Shown: positions 38,504 to 48,154 of the stretch, in pieces
Layout of the letters: each line of letters begins with the position of its first letter
Position numbering within the stretch: the stretch's first letter is position 1
Origin: Chondrus crispus
Taxonomy: Eukaryota > Rhodophyta > Florideophyceae > Gigartinales > Gigartinaceae
NCBI RefSeq assembly: GCF_000350225.1
Contig: NW_005178873.1
Coordinates: 1 to 64,000, forward strand
Direction of reading: 5' to 3'
Length of the DNA: 64,000 nt
Program-made: the position numbers and the translations under genes
Notes under the pieces: generated by a model
Database searches by the model: none
Seen by the model: only the letters and a program-made list of their open reading frames with translations
What the model was told of the DNA's origin: nothing

Positions 38504-41468
38504 AACGAGGACAAGCTACGGTCTGTGAACGCTGTTCCGTGAATAGGATCGAGCTTAGAAACCGCTTTCACATGTTTTCAAGCGCGACGGACGGACGGCA
38601 GCAAAACACCCAGACCGATGTGACACGTGGGACAGTTCGTGTTCGTGCGTCTGGTCGGCATTAGCGCCTAATACTATAGCGGGAGGGTGGTAAAAGCGGC
38701 ACTAAATTTCGAAATTTTAGAGATTTTCCCCTGTTGGCATGTCAACTGGTGCGCTAATCGCTTTTTTCGGTTGCTATCTGGAAGCACCTACAGTATCTCT
38801 ATATTCGTTTCTTTCCTGGCGCAGGATAGAAATGGATATAGCACGCGATCACTCAGAATTCATCGATATTTCATAATCACTATAACCAATCATCTTTCGA
38901 GTGCTATATGCGCCGTGCTTCAGACCCCTTGTCTTGGCGAAAAACTTGGGAAAAACTAATACTCGGCCCCTTGCGGGCCGTCACATATGGCGACGCACTT
39001 GTTGTGTTGCGCACTCTATTAGCGCACTGGTTGCCTTGCTCTAATACTGTAGGCGTCTCCCCGCTATATATTTTTTCGACACGGCGCATGTGCGATGATA
39101 AGCAGTTGAGCTGCCTTCCACGCTGATTATCAGCTCTAACGCCCACTGAAAGAAGGAAACGCATCCTTGCATTGTTTCTATCGTGTTTGCATCTCATCAT
39201 CCGCAGAAAATGAGTTGTCAAAAGATGTTAGGATACCTTCGTATCCGCAAGCAGGACGAGCGTTCCGCTGTGATCCGTGCCCTTTGCTGACCTTCACCCC
39301 ATACAGGAAACCACTTTGGTCATCGGGTTATTCCCTCTCTCGCGCTCACCTCATACACACCCTGAGAAAGTTTGCCTTACTAAGGACACGGCCTTTTTGT
39401 ATGCGGCAAAGGGGTTTGAATTGAAAGCCATTTGAAAGCGCCACAGTGTCGGGCTTTGGCAAGGGAGCCAATCTTCTTTTCGACACAGGACAACGACACC
39501 AATGCTGACGGAGAAAACGTCTTTGACATAAATAGTTTTAAATTTTGGCAGCGTATTTTCTTGCTGGTAATGGTTTCTCGTTTCATGTATCCGGGAGGTT
39601 TTCATCTCTCAACATTTGAACATGTGGCAGAGGCGCTATTCTCCTGGCTCACGCGCAACCTGGCGGTTGGACAGAGGGACAGGGATACCTCAAATGGAGA
39701 ATTGGTGAATGGGGTCAGTGTGCGAAGGCAAGAGGTTTCTGGCTAGTGTCCTTTCTCGCTCAATATCTTCCGCATCGTCTGCGCAACGCACATTATTGCA
39801 TCTAGTTGACCGAGAGCAGATGTATCGATGCTGTTCATTGGCGCTCACTATTACATTGTTCGAGTTAGCCGTGCGCCATGGTACGATTCGGGGTTGGCGT
39901 CGAGGTCTTGAGAGGGCAATTCACTATCCCAAACACCTAAATATCACCATCCTCGCCCTTGCTTGAGTAAGCAATAGGCCGAAGGGCGAGCGCCTGTTAT
40001 GTGCTGAGAAAGTTCCGTCAATTCTCAAACGATGGGAAGCATTGTTGTATTCTATGTATCCACAAGTGTCGAGTACGTTCGTCTTCGCATCGCATCTTAA
40101 CGAGGAAAGGACCTGTCGGTCCCAAGAAGAGGACCCGATTTTCCTTCATTTCTGCATGTCTTTCTGCTTGGGATAAGTAGATTAATATTAGACTTTCGGA
40201 AAGTGGACTCCGTTTTTCGCTTATAAAATGACTCTACTTCCTCTATTTTGCAACTTGGTCGCATCTTCTGAACCCAGTTCCCAGTTCCGTTCGTTTGATG
40301 AACCGGATATTAATTTCGTATGCTTTATGACTGTTTCAGCAGACGCAGTCTTATAGTTTCAAAGAGAATTTCCCCATTAAATAGCAACCCTTGTATCACG
40401 ACAAGGGTCTGCCGGAGGAATTGTCCGGTTCGGATCTAATCGTATCGTAATCAATGCTCTCCTTCATTCTTCTACAGTGGCATCGTTTGCTATTATCATT
40501 TGTGTCTAAAGCCATCCTTTCCTTTTATTCGAGGACTGACAGTGCTTCTGTCCTTTGTCGTGCTGTGGGATCTGTCCCGGTCTGTGGAGAAGGGTCCTCT
40601 CGATACCCGTTTGTATATCGACCATCGGGACATGCTTGAAGCATCTGTGAAGAAGCAATTTCTCTTGGGGTCATGGTCCTCGTCTGCTTGTGCCATCAAT
40701 AGAGGCCTCAACTGTTACACGCTTTTTTTTTTGTTTGAATTAGGGTAGCACCTGCACAACATCCGGCGATCTTTTGGATGAGGTCCTGGACCACCGATAT
40801 CAGAAATTACAATGATTGGCCATCTCCCAAAATCAACACCACCCCCTTTCAGCACACAACTGCAGCTCCCTACCTCATTCCCCAGTACATTCATAAATTG
40901 TATTTGAAACCTGGTCAAGATTACCTCCACCGTTGGGAAACCACTACTTCTAGTCGTGAGCATTATTTGCTTTCGCCTTCAACCTCTTACGAGAGTCAAA
41001 AACGGTAGTGGGGGATCCTCGTTTTAGAAAACAATGACAATGCAGAGCAACTACAGAGAAAACATATCAATCTCTCAACCGCAAAAACTGTTCGGGGTTG
41101 GGGGCTCTTTCTACCATAGTACCGGCGAGAAGAACATATTGTTTGCTTGGAACCTTCATCTTTCAATCCTAACAAACGTTTGCATCTTATCCAGAAATTT
41201 GGAGCCTGTTCCTCTTGTGGCAAATAGTAAGACAGTTGATGGAGATACTGCGCCACTCAAATGCGCCTCGCAGATATAATCTATCGAAGAAACAATCTTT
41301 TCAAATCACAAACTGCACCCCTCAAATACTGCCGCGTTTGGTGGAAACTGACAAGTTGTCCAGAGATGTGCAGCGAAACTCTAAGCTTGTATGAGCCTAT
41401 GCTTCTTCTCAGAAAACCAAACGAGCTGGAATTGTTTCATCCCTGAACATCATGGACAGCTCTGCGTC
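38504..41468. other. AT-richer intergenic region
   Basis: I see no supported gene in nearly 3 kb. The longest frames (39432-39746, 104 codons; 40500-40748, 82 codons) have no motif and AT-driven composition. A small hairpin, ACCCTTGT/ACAAGGGT, lies at about 40385-40407. Confidence 0.45.
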
Positions 41469-41475
41469 TATATAA
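41469..41475 (+). promoter_or_regulatory. TATA box of the small secreted peptide gene
   Basis: TATATAA followed by GG, 114 bp upstream of ATG 41589. The intervening leader is pyrimidine- and A-rich with no upstream ATG. Confidence 0.6.
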
Positions 41476-41588
41476 GGCATGCCCGAACCAGTTACTTTGT
41501 CCTTCAACATCCCTAGCACCACAAGCCTTTCTCCGATCCAAGCCGAAAACCATCAAACCATCCGAAAAAGCAGGTCTACCTCTCCAAC

Positions 41589-41831
41589 ATGTATCATCGC
41601 CGCACATGTTTTCTCTTGGCCCTCTTGGCCCTGGTCACAGTCGCCTTTGCAGTGAATGCCAAGCGCTTCGAGAAAGACATCTCCATTCAGGGAGATGCCG
41701 CGGAGGACATGGAAGTTACGGAACGAGGTGGCTGCCGTTGCTACAGCTACAAGAGGCATCACAACTGTTGGTATGGTCATTGCTATTACTACAAACACGG
41801 TAGAAAGTACAAGGGATGGTATTGCTGCTAG
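41589..41831 (+). CDS. Small secreted basic cysteine-rich peptide precursor
   Basis: This 80-residue ORF starts at ATG 41589 (context CCAACATG) and ends at TAG. Its layout is that of a preproprotein. A signal peptide (MYHRRTCFLLALLALVTVAF, then AVNA) is followed by an acidic stretch (FEKDISIQGDAAEDMEVTE). The mature-like tail of about 32 residues is very basic and Tyr/His-rich, with six cysteines (GGCRCYSYKRHH, NCWYGHCYYY, KGWYCC), enough for three disulfides. Signal, acidic pro-region and cationic Cys-rich core are typical of antimicrobial-peptide precursors. An adhesive or cell-wall peptide is an alternative. No family is recognised. A clear TATA box supports a real gene. Confidence 0.72.
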   Translation: MYHRRTCFLLALLALVTVAFAVNAKRFEKDISIQGDAAEDMEVTERGGCRCYSYKRHHNCWYGHCYYYKHGRKYKGWYCC

Positions 41832-43026
41832 ACGCATCGTCAGGACTGCTCGCTGAGCTACCCGCACCACCTGGAGTGCAGTTGTTAGAATGGACTCAAG
41901 CCGTCACAGTTGGATTATCAATTCTTTGTTAGTCTGGGAGTCGACTACAGCTGTTTTCAGTCTCAATGCCAATACATCGCAAAACAATTTCAAGTCCCTT
42001 TAATGAAGTGTAGTTGCTCGTAAAATTCCCTGCAAAGGGCATCCTTAGTTGGCTGTGTGTGTGGGCATCGCGATGTACCCCGTTTTAGTTTAGAATAAGG
42101 CGATGAGAAGCAGTATCAATGCTTCTTCAAATAAAAACGTCTTGTTTCCGTACCAAAACTTCACCCGTGCAATCTAAGGCTATCAGAAAACGACGGCTGG
42201 TGCCTTTCTGCGGAATAACGGTGCCTTTTATGGCAACTTCTTCATTAAGCACTCAGATCCACGTGTACTCCGAGGTTAATGTACCTGTTAGATATAAGTT
42301 CACCATGGGTCATAAATCAATACGGAGGGTAGTGTATCTTAACAGTGTAAAGTGCTCCGTCCATTTTCGTACAGTAGGTTGCTATGGTATCTCTTCAGTT
42401 TTTTCCGACATGTCAGATGCTGTGTCCTGCGGTGGGAACGCTGCCACCTGGACATGTCCCTCGCATGACAACGACCCTCTCCGTGCACAAAATAGTGGCC
42501 CCTCTTTGGACTACGCATCAAGTGTCAGACGATGGTCAGGGCTGAGAAGGCGGATGATGTTGTTGTGTTTATTCTGTTAGAGTTGCTTGCGAGAATTGTG
42601 TATATGCTGCATTGCATGTCCAGATGCGTCCTCAATGCATTCCAGATTGTATGACGTAATCACGCCCAATTCTGGTGAATTGCGGAAATCGGTGCTGCAC
42701 ATATCATGTTAGATACGAGCAATGGACTATTTGGGTGCGATCATGCTATGACTACTCCTGACTTGCGTGTCACTGCAGTAGAATAACTCTTAAGGCAATC
42801 CAGCCGTTCACCATACAGTGGGTGCAGCCGGGAATTGCCACTCCACCACTCCGACACTCAATCAACCAATCAGAACGCAAGAATGCAGGTGTGGGCTCCT
42901 CCACTTTCCGCCACTTCTGGTAGAGTGGGAAGGCCTTCGCTACCCCTTTTCACTCTCACACTCTCCGCCACTCAACAACTTTTACCACGGTATCCTGTGT
43001 TAACCCCTTTATCCCAACCAAGAAAT
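41832..43026. other. Intergenic region
   Basis: Nothing firm. A 153-codon frame (42119-42580, ATG start) has no signal, domain or repeat and is probably chance. The region 42840-42975 is rich in CCACTC/CACTC direct repeats. Confidence 0.35.
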
Positions 43027-43278
43027 ATGCCTCTCAATCGCAAAGCAAAGCTGGATTTCTTTGCCTCCGCCGCCGCCGCCGCATTTCTTACGCTTCTCCT
43101 TGCTGATGCGGATCTACGCACGCGCCGTCGTCGCCTAAGAACAACGAAACCCCCAAAATACGGCCGCGCAGCAATTACGAGTCCCCTCTCTCATCTTGTA
43201 TCGTTCTGGGGTTCATTAAACGTCGCCATTGATGTGTTTTGTATCTGGTATGCGGGCGGGATTGTAGTTGACTTGTAG
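43027..43278 (+). CDS. Small hypothetical ORF with poly-Ala and poly-Arg
   Basis: This 83-residue frame from ATG 43027 (context AAATATG) reads MPLNRKAKLDFFASAAAAAF, LLLADADLRTRRRRLRTTK, then ITSPLSHLVSFWGSLNVAI. A (GCC)n run makes the Ala tract. The frame is open upstream to 42835, but the internal ATG looks better. The function is unknown, and it may be chance. Confidence 0.25.
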   Translation: MPLNRKAKLDFFASAAAAAFLTLLLADADLRTRRRRLRTTKPPKYGRAAITSPLSHLVSFWGSLNVAIDVFCIWYAGGIVVDL

Positions 43279-44029
43279 ATGGCGTTTGTGAACTGTCATC
43301 ATAGAGTGAAAGATCACTGCACAAGTGGGGGAAGGAAAGAAAATCTGAATCGAAAGGAAGAAAGCAACCGAAAGGACGATGATTCATGCGAAAAGAAGGC
43401 GCGTCGTATGGCGTTGGTGAATGGAGATAGCCTCAAGGCTATGGGATACTGTGGCTACTTGCAGTGGTATAGTGTGGCAAATATATATATTTTCGAACGT
43501 CCACCACTTTTTGATAGAGTTCCTAGACGTTAGTCTAGGTGTAAGCAAGAAAAAAGGGGACTCGTTATTACACGTGTTCACTTTTTTTCTGTAAAGTACA
43601 CGTGTTCACTTCTCCTTATGAGGGGAACGGGGTGTGAGGGGAACGGGGTGGCGCTGAACTTTTTTTTCTGTAATAAATTTTTCTTTTCTGTTTCTTTTTT
43701 TTTCTCACTTCTCGTAAATTGTTCACCCAACGTGGATTGTGATCCAATTCTTTCTCTCCGTCCGATGCAATCGTTCCTCCGGTACTTCAACACCACTACT
43801 CTACGGTGCGACGCAGTAGCCGTCACATTTCTTCGCATTGGACATGCACACAACAGTATCGTTAAGGGTTTGAAGCCTGGAAGCGCAGAAGCGCACTTGT
43901 CCCGCGCTCGGCGACAATTGGTTTGCGTTGCATGAGGCCGGCTTGCTCGTTGCGTCTTGGCAAAACGTGATCTTCGTAATTAATTAACTTCACAAAATCT
44001 GGGCCGCTGAGGAACCGAACTGCACACGA
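43279..44029. other. Intergenic region
   Basis: No supported gene. ACACGTGTTCACT occurs twice (about 43570 and 43599); each contains a CACGTG E-box. A T-rich run (43660-43705) follows. Confidence 0.4.
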
Positions 44030-44990
44030 TGTGACTCCAAATTCCTCCCAGCACTCGAGCGAGATGCAGGCTCCGCCAGCATCTCGCTCTGCTCCCTCGC
44101 CCCCTGCCTCCCCTCTTCATCGTACAACCCAGCTGTCAGCCGGAATGTCTACGGGCAGTCCCACCGCCCCATATACCTCGCCGACACCTCCACGCGCACT
44201 TGCCCGGGCTCCCTGACAAACCGCCGCAAGTCCACAACCTGCCCCATCACGCACCACGTACACCCACTCACAAAGTTCACGCTCCCTTCCCCGCTCGCTC
44301 CATGCTCCACGCGCCACCGCCCGTCCATGCTCTCCCACCCGTCCATGCCCTGCCGCCCGCTCGCGTTGTACACCATGTTCGCCCCGCGCTCCTCCTCCCC
44401 CTCCTCCGCCTCGCCGCTCCCACACATCGCGCGCTCCAGCAGCAGCTCGCAATCGCCGCCTGCCCCGTTCCTGTGGCGCGCCTCGCCGTTCGGCATGGGC
44501 GTCTCGCGCACGTGGGCCGGGGGCACTCGACCGGCTGCGGCGTGCGGCCCTCCCCCGCGCGGACGTCGTCGCGAGGGTGGCACGCGACGCAGAAGTGCGT
44601 GCTGCCGAAGCAGACTTAGCGCGCTTTCGCGCCGCAGCGGCCGCACTTCCACACGTGGAAGGGGGCGTAGCGGGCGTGGTGGCACTTGCGCGAGGTACGC
44701 GGCCTGTAGGTGGCGCGCAGGCTGTCGTCGGGCGCGAGGCATCTCGGCATCATCCGCGACGTCGGCGCGGCGCACTGTCGGCGCACTGTGCCGCCGAAAG
44801 TACGGGTCGCCGCACGGGGCCCACAGGTAGAAGGCGTAGATGCGGCGGCCGTAAGCGAGGGCAGCAGGTTCGGGGAGGGAGATGTTGTCGGCGCGCAGCT
44901 ACTCGCGGATCAGGGCGTCCAGCTTTGGCAGCACGGCGTGAGGGACGGATGGGTGCAGATGGTCTGGCATTGGGCGCAGCGGCAGGCCGA
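44030..44990 (-). pseudogene. Decayed gene: MYCBP2/Highwire-type zinc region plus F-box-associated (FBA) domain
   Basis: Read on the minus strand across frame changes, the order is IYAFYLWAPCGDPYF (about 44850), CHHARYAPFHVWKCGRCG, VCFGSTHFCVACH, VECPR, then VRETPMPNGEARHRNGAGGD. This follows the C-terminal zinc-binding region of PHR-type E3 ligases (MYCBP2/Highwire), whose hallmark is CFGTTHFCxxCH. Downstream is an FBA domain: MDGWESMDGRWRVEHG, VNFVSGCTWCVMGQVVDL, SARYMGRWDC, then FRLTAGLYDEEGR, as in F-box-associated glycoprotein-binding domains. Lesions are TAA 44618-44616, TAG 44151-44149, and frameshifts near 44820 and 44540. The high GC content encourages shadow frames, but the motif order is specific. 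The N-terminal limit is unknown; coding traces may extend to about 45260. Confidence 0.6.
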
Positions 44991-45250
44991 GAGGAGGAGA
45001 CGGCGCGACGAGGTCAGGGGGAGCTTTGTGAGTTGTTGGTGAAGGTGTAGCGAGCTGCGTCGGGCTGCGGCTCTTCGTCGATCGCAGCCGGTCGGGGTGC
45101 GCCGCGGGCAAGGGCATTCTGCTCGGCACGAGGCGACCGGCGGCGTTAAGGGCCGAGTTGTAGAGCGCGCGGGAGGACTCGGTCGTGTCAGGCACATGGG
45201 TGGCGCGGCTAGGGGCGCAGTGCTGTGAGACGGAGAGCGGGCCCTGCCAG

Positions 45251-45278
45251 CCTTTCGTTTCAAGGTCGAAACGAAAGG
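45251..45278. repeat. 11-bp-arm hairpin
   Basis: CCTTTCGTTTC, loop AAGGTC, GAAACGAAAGG. It is perfect and lies in a GC-rich stretch without a supported gene (about 45000-45700). Confidence 0.8.
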
Positions 45279-45855
45279 CCACTACCGCGCACGACAGTTG
45301 GCCTTGTCAGAACAAAGGCAGCACCCGACAGATCCCCAAAGGCGGGGATCATCGGATCGCGGAGTATCGCCAACAGTGCCACCCTAAGGATAGACCCTCC
45401 TCCTCGCTTCCTCCCAGCGCGCGCGCGACCCTCGCTTTCCGACGCCGTCCACGCTCGCTCGCGAGGAACTTTCAAACCGACCGGTTGCTACAAAGGCAGG
45501 ACAGATGGTAGATGCGGCCGCAGGTTGGGGTTACAGTGGGGGAGGCAGCGAGGGGGTAGAGGAAGATGGCACAGTCCGTGGACGTGTCCGTGAAGTTGGC
45601 GGGAGCGGAGGAGGACGGGTTTGTGGACATCATGTCCATGATGGTTCGAGGGGGGTGCGTCGGAGGCAGAGGGGGTATGACAGAGATACAGGGTCTCGCT
45701 AGCTAGAGAGAAGGGCGGAGGGAGATGAAGCTCTGACAGAAACGATAGGTCTTTCTCGCAAAGACTGGGAAACTACGCAATGACGGGTGAGGTGTATATT
45801 GTTTGATTGGCATCAGATGGGACTAACGCTTACAATGCGCGACTGAGAATTTGGC
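45279..45855. other. Intergenic region, no supported gene
   Basis: The overlapping GC-driven frames at 45225-45702 lack motifs. The rest is AT-richer and empty. Confidence 0.4.
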
Positions 45856-45860
45856 AATTA

Positions 45861-46739
45861 AGGGTGACCCCACCGCCAACAAAATTTCTGTCCTAAAATT
45901 CCAACCACTAAAGTTTGGACCGCTGGACTAAAGTTCGGACCGATGGAAGAAATTTTGAACCCCACCGCGCCACCATTTGTCCTAAAGTTTAGAATTTGGG
46001 AAGGATTCTTTTCCAAACCAAAATTATTTGGTCGAGATTTTTGTCCAAAGCGCCGTTTGGGCGAGCTTCGTTCTATAGTAACGGTACAGAAAACATCTGA
46101 ATTTCATGTGCTTACAGCTCTACCAAAGCTCTTCCAAATGGCTTTGGGGCTGTTTTGACTGAAGTCCCATCAATAGTGTGGGACGCAAAAAGGAGTGTTG
46201 TGCAGCCTTCGCTCGTGGACATTTCCCATCTTCTCCCTCCTTCTCGTCTTCTGAGAAGTGCAGGCAATGGCTGAGGTGGTTACTAGGACTGATGACTCGG
46301 CAGTAAGAGTGAGGAAAAAGGGTAAGGGACTGGGGTGGTCAGACGAGGAGAATCTTGCCCTGTGCGTTGCTGAGAGCGCAGTGTCTGAGAACGCCGCGAA
46401 TTGAAAGCGTGGTGTACTTGCCGAGTTGATAATTCCCAAACAGGAGCCTACATATTATGGAGAGCGGGCAAGTGACGAGCAAAAGTTGCCGCCAATTGTG
46501 GAACAGACGCGTGCAGTAGCTTGCTTCTTTGCGCCAAATGTATTTCTACGACATACTTGTAGCCTAATTGGGGTGACCCTGAATATGAATAGATGTATCG
46601 TGTTACAGGCGCAGTGGGGTTCATCTCTGAATCACCACCTCCCCCAAAGCGCGGCTTGATTAAAAGATAGTAGATCCAATTACCGGAGGACAACTGTCTG
46701 CTTTTTGCGATTTTGGGCAAGGCGCGGTGGGGTCACCCT
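45861..46739. mobile_element. 879-bp terminal-inverted-repeat element
   Basis: The ends carry a perfect 16-bp inverted repeat, AGGGTGACCCCACCGC (45861-45876) and its complement (46724-46739). Flanking AATTA occurs on both sides (45856-45860 and 46740-46744), a 5-bp target duplication. Inside are diverged copies of the end motif (for example GGGGTGACCCTG near 46570) and a Myb/SANT-like reading. No transposase core is present, so it is non-autonomous. The superfamily is unresolved: a 5-bp duplication does not fit Harbinger (3 bp) or hAT (8 bp). Confidence 0.85.
46267..46401 (+). pseudogene. Myb/SANT-like fragment inside the TIR element
   Basis: ATG 46267 opens MAEVVTRTDDSAVRVRKKGK, then GLGWSDEENLALCVAESAVS and a TGA about 45 codons in. 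WSDEENLALCVA matches the first helix of Myb/SANT-like domains found in transposon-encoded DNA-binding proteins and NAM-associated proteins. The downstream frame (46426-46659) may be its shifted remainder. This suggests the parent element encoded a Myb-like protein beside its transposase. Confidence 0.4.
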
Positions 46740-46822
46740 AATTAGCACAATTTCTAGCCATTTATTTTTCGGGTTGGAAGTGATTCATTACAGAACTATT
46801 CAATGGCACTGTAGTCATTGCC

Positions 46823-47188
46823 TCATATATCAGCATCGGGGTCGCGATCTGGCATTCCAGCTCTGTGCAACTGCAGGGACATGCGCCTCGCACGCTTCCG
46901 ACGATAGCGCTCCTGGGACTGCCGTCGGCGCTCTACTTGTTCCACACCGATGATTGTACAAATGATTGTGAACTCCTCTGGATCAAAATTGATCATGCTG
47001 ACAATTGCTCGCCCTCCGCCGCGCTCGTAGAACCGATCAAAGATCGGGCTGTCAGAGTCGCTTTCTTCATCTGAATCGGAGACGTCAGGCTGAACTGAGA
47101 ATTTCTCAAGCTCGTTCTGACGTTCTACTGCAGCGTCAGCAAGAATTTGCAGAGCGTTGGCGGCGTCAGCTGAGGAATATTTCTGCAT
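46823..47188 (-). CDS. Acidic hypothetical protein, possibly transposase N-terminus
   Basis: This 121-residue frame has an N-terminal helix (AANALQILADAAVERQNELE), an acidic stretch (VSDSDEESDSDSPIFDRFYE), VSMINFDPEEFTIICTIIG and a basic tail (RRQSQERYRRKRARRMSLQL). The F-x-x-x-EF pattern after an acidic region recalls the pre-catalytic part of Harbinger-type transposases, but no DDE motif follows. It lies 79 bp from the TIR element. Confidence 0.4.
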   Translation of the reverse strand: MQKYSSADAANALQILADAAVERQNELEKFSVQPDVSDSDEESDSDSPIFDRFYERGGGRAIVSMINFDPEEFTIICTIIGVEQVERRRQSQERYRRKRARRMSLQLHRAGMPDRDPDADI

Positions 47189-47920
47189 GTCGGTGTGCCG
47201 GAGTCAAGAGAGCAGAGGCCGGAACAGATCAGAGGGGCAGGAGGGGGACAGAGGAGCGGGTCGGCGTTGCAGGGGGATGGGGAAGCAGATCGTGGGAGCG
47301 AGAGGGGGGTGGAGGAGCAGGTCGGAGGGGCAGATGACAGATGGAGGAGCATGTGGTAGGGGCGGGTTTGGGGATTGTGGAGTGCATTGGGGGGCCGGAG
47401 GGGTGTGGCGGCTCCGATATGGGCATAGGGGTTGTGTTATTGTCGAAAGACTTGGGCATTTGACAAAAGGCTCGGTCAGGGAATGGGGTGGCCTGAGGCT
47501 GCTCAATCACAATAAGCTCATGAAGCTACCACGTAATTGTGGTCGTGCTGCCCCTTGCTGTAGAATACCTGCGTACTGAATTATGGCACTGTAAATATGT
47601 ACGGTTGGAAACGTATCCAATTGTGGATGTATTTTATTGATGATGATTGATTCTTGGGGCATATACCCCATAACTACGTGGAAGGCCTAAACTTACATTC
47701 ATGAGACTTTGTTGTAGGTGCAAAACAAAGTTATGAGGTACTGTACACTAACTCCTCATCTGGCCAACAGACAGTGATTTTGCCCTGACGGACTTTTTGT
47801 AAGAGCAGAAGAAACATATGTCGACAACAACGAGAGTCGTAGATGAGGATCCCCTCAGTGGTCTCAAAGGTTGATGTCAAGCTGTTGATGCTGTCAACAG
47901 CTTGTCTTCCAAAAGTTCGA
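47189..47920. other. G-rich then AT-rich intergenic region
   Basis: 47200-47480 is strongly G-rich on the plus strand, with GGAGCAGGTCGG-type repeats and several G4-capable runs. Frames here are compositional. At 47878-47904 CAAGCTGTTGA...TCAACAGCTTG forms a hairpin. Confidence 0.4.
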
Positions 47921-48002
47921 ATGTACAGTATGTACTGTACCGAAGGGTACCTAATGTATAGTATGTACTGTACTGAAGGGTACCCAATGTACAGTATGTA
48001 CA
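47921..48002. repeat. 33-bp minisatellite, 2.5 units
   Basis: Units start at 47921, 47954 and 47987: ATGTACAGTATGTACTGTAC, then CGAAGGGTACCTA with small changes. Each unit is rich in the palindromic motif TACAGTATGTACTGTA. Confidence 0.9.
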
Positions 48003-48006
48003 AGTG

Positions 48007-48035
48007 GGCTCCGTGCGCGCTTCGCGCGCCGAGCC
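48007..48035 (-). other. GC hairpin downstream of the Helitron helicase
   Basis: GGCTC/GAGCC and GCGCGC/GCGCGC arms form a strong hairpin 120 bp after the helicase stop in element sense. Helitrons carry a hairpin close to the 3' end, but the bases that follow (CACTTGTACATACTG) do not give the canonical CTRR terminus, so the end is not proven. Confidence 0.35.
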
Positions 48036-48154
48036 AAGAAAGCGTGGAGGAACACTCTTTGGGAAGGGTGGCAATGAAAAGATGTAAAGACAATGGCGTT
48101 TACTTTTTTTGGTAACTACTGAAGGACCTCGGGATACACTATGTTTCGCGTTGT

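Noticed and set aside
48007-48035. Firm call of the Helitron 3' terminus at this hairpin
   Set aside because: The downstream bases do not give CTRR at the usual distance, so the end remains unset.
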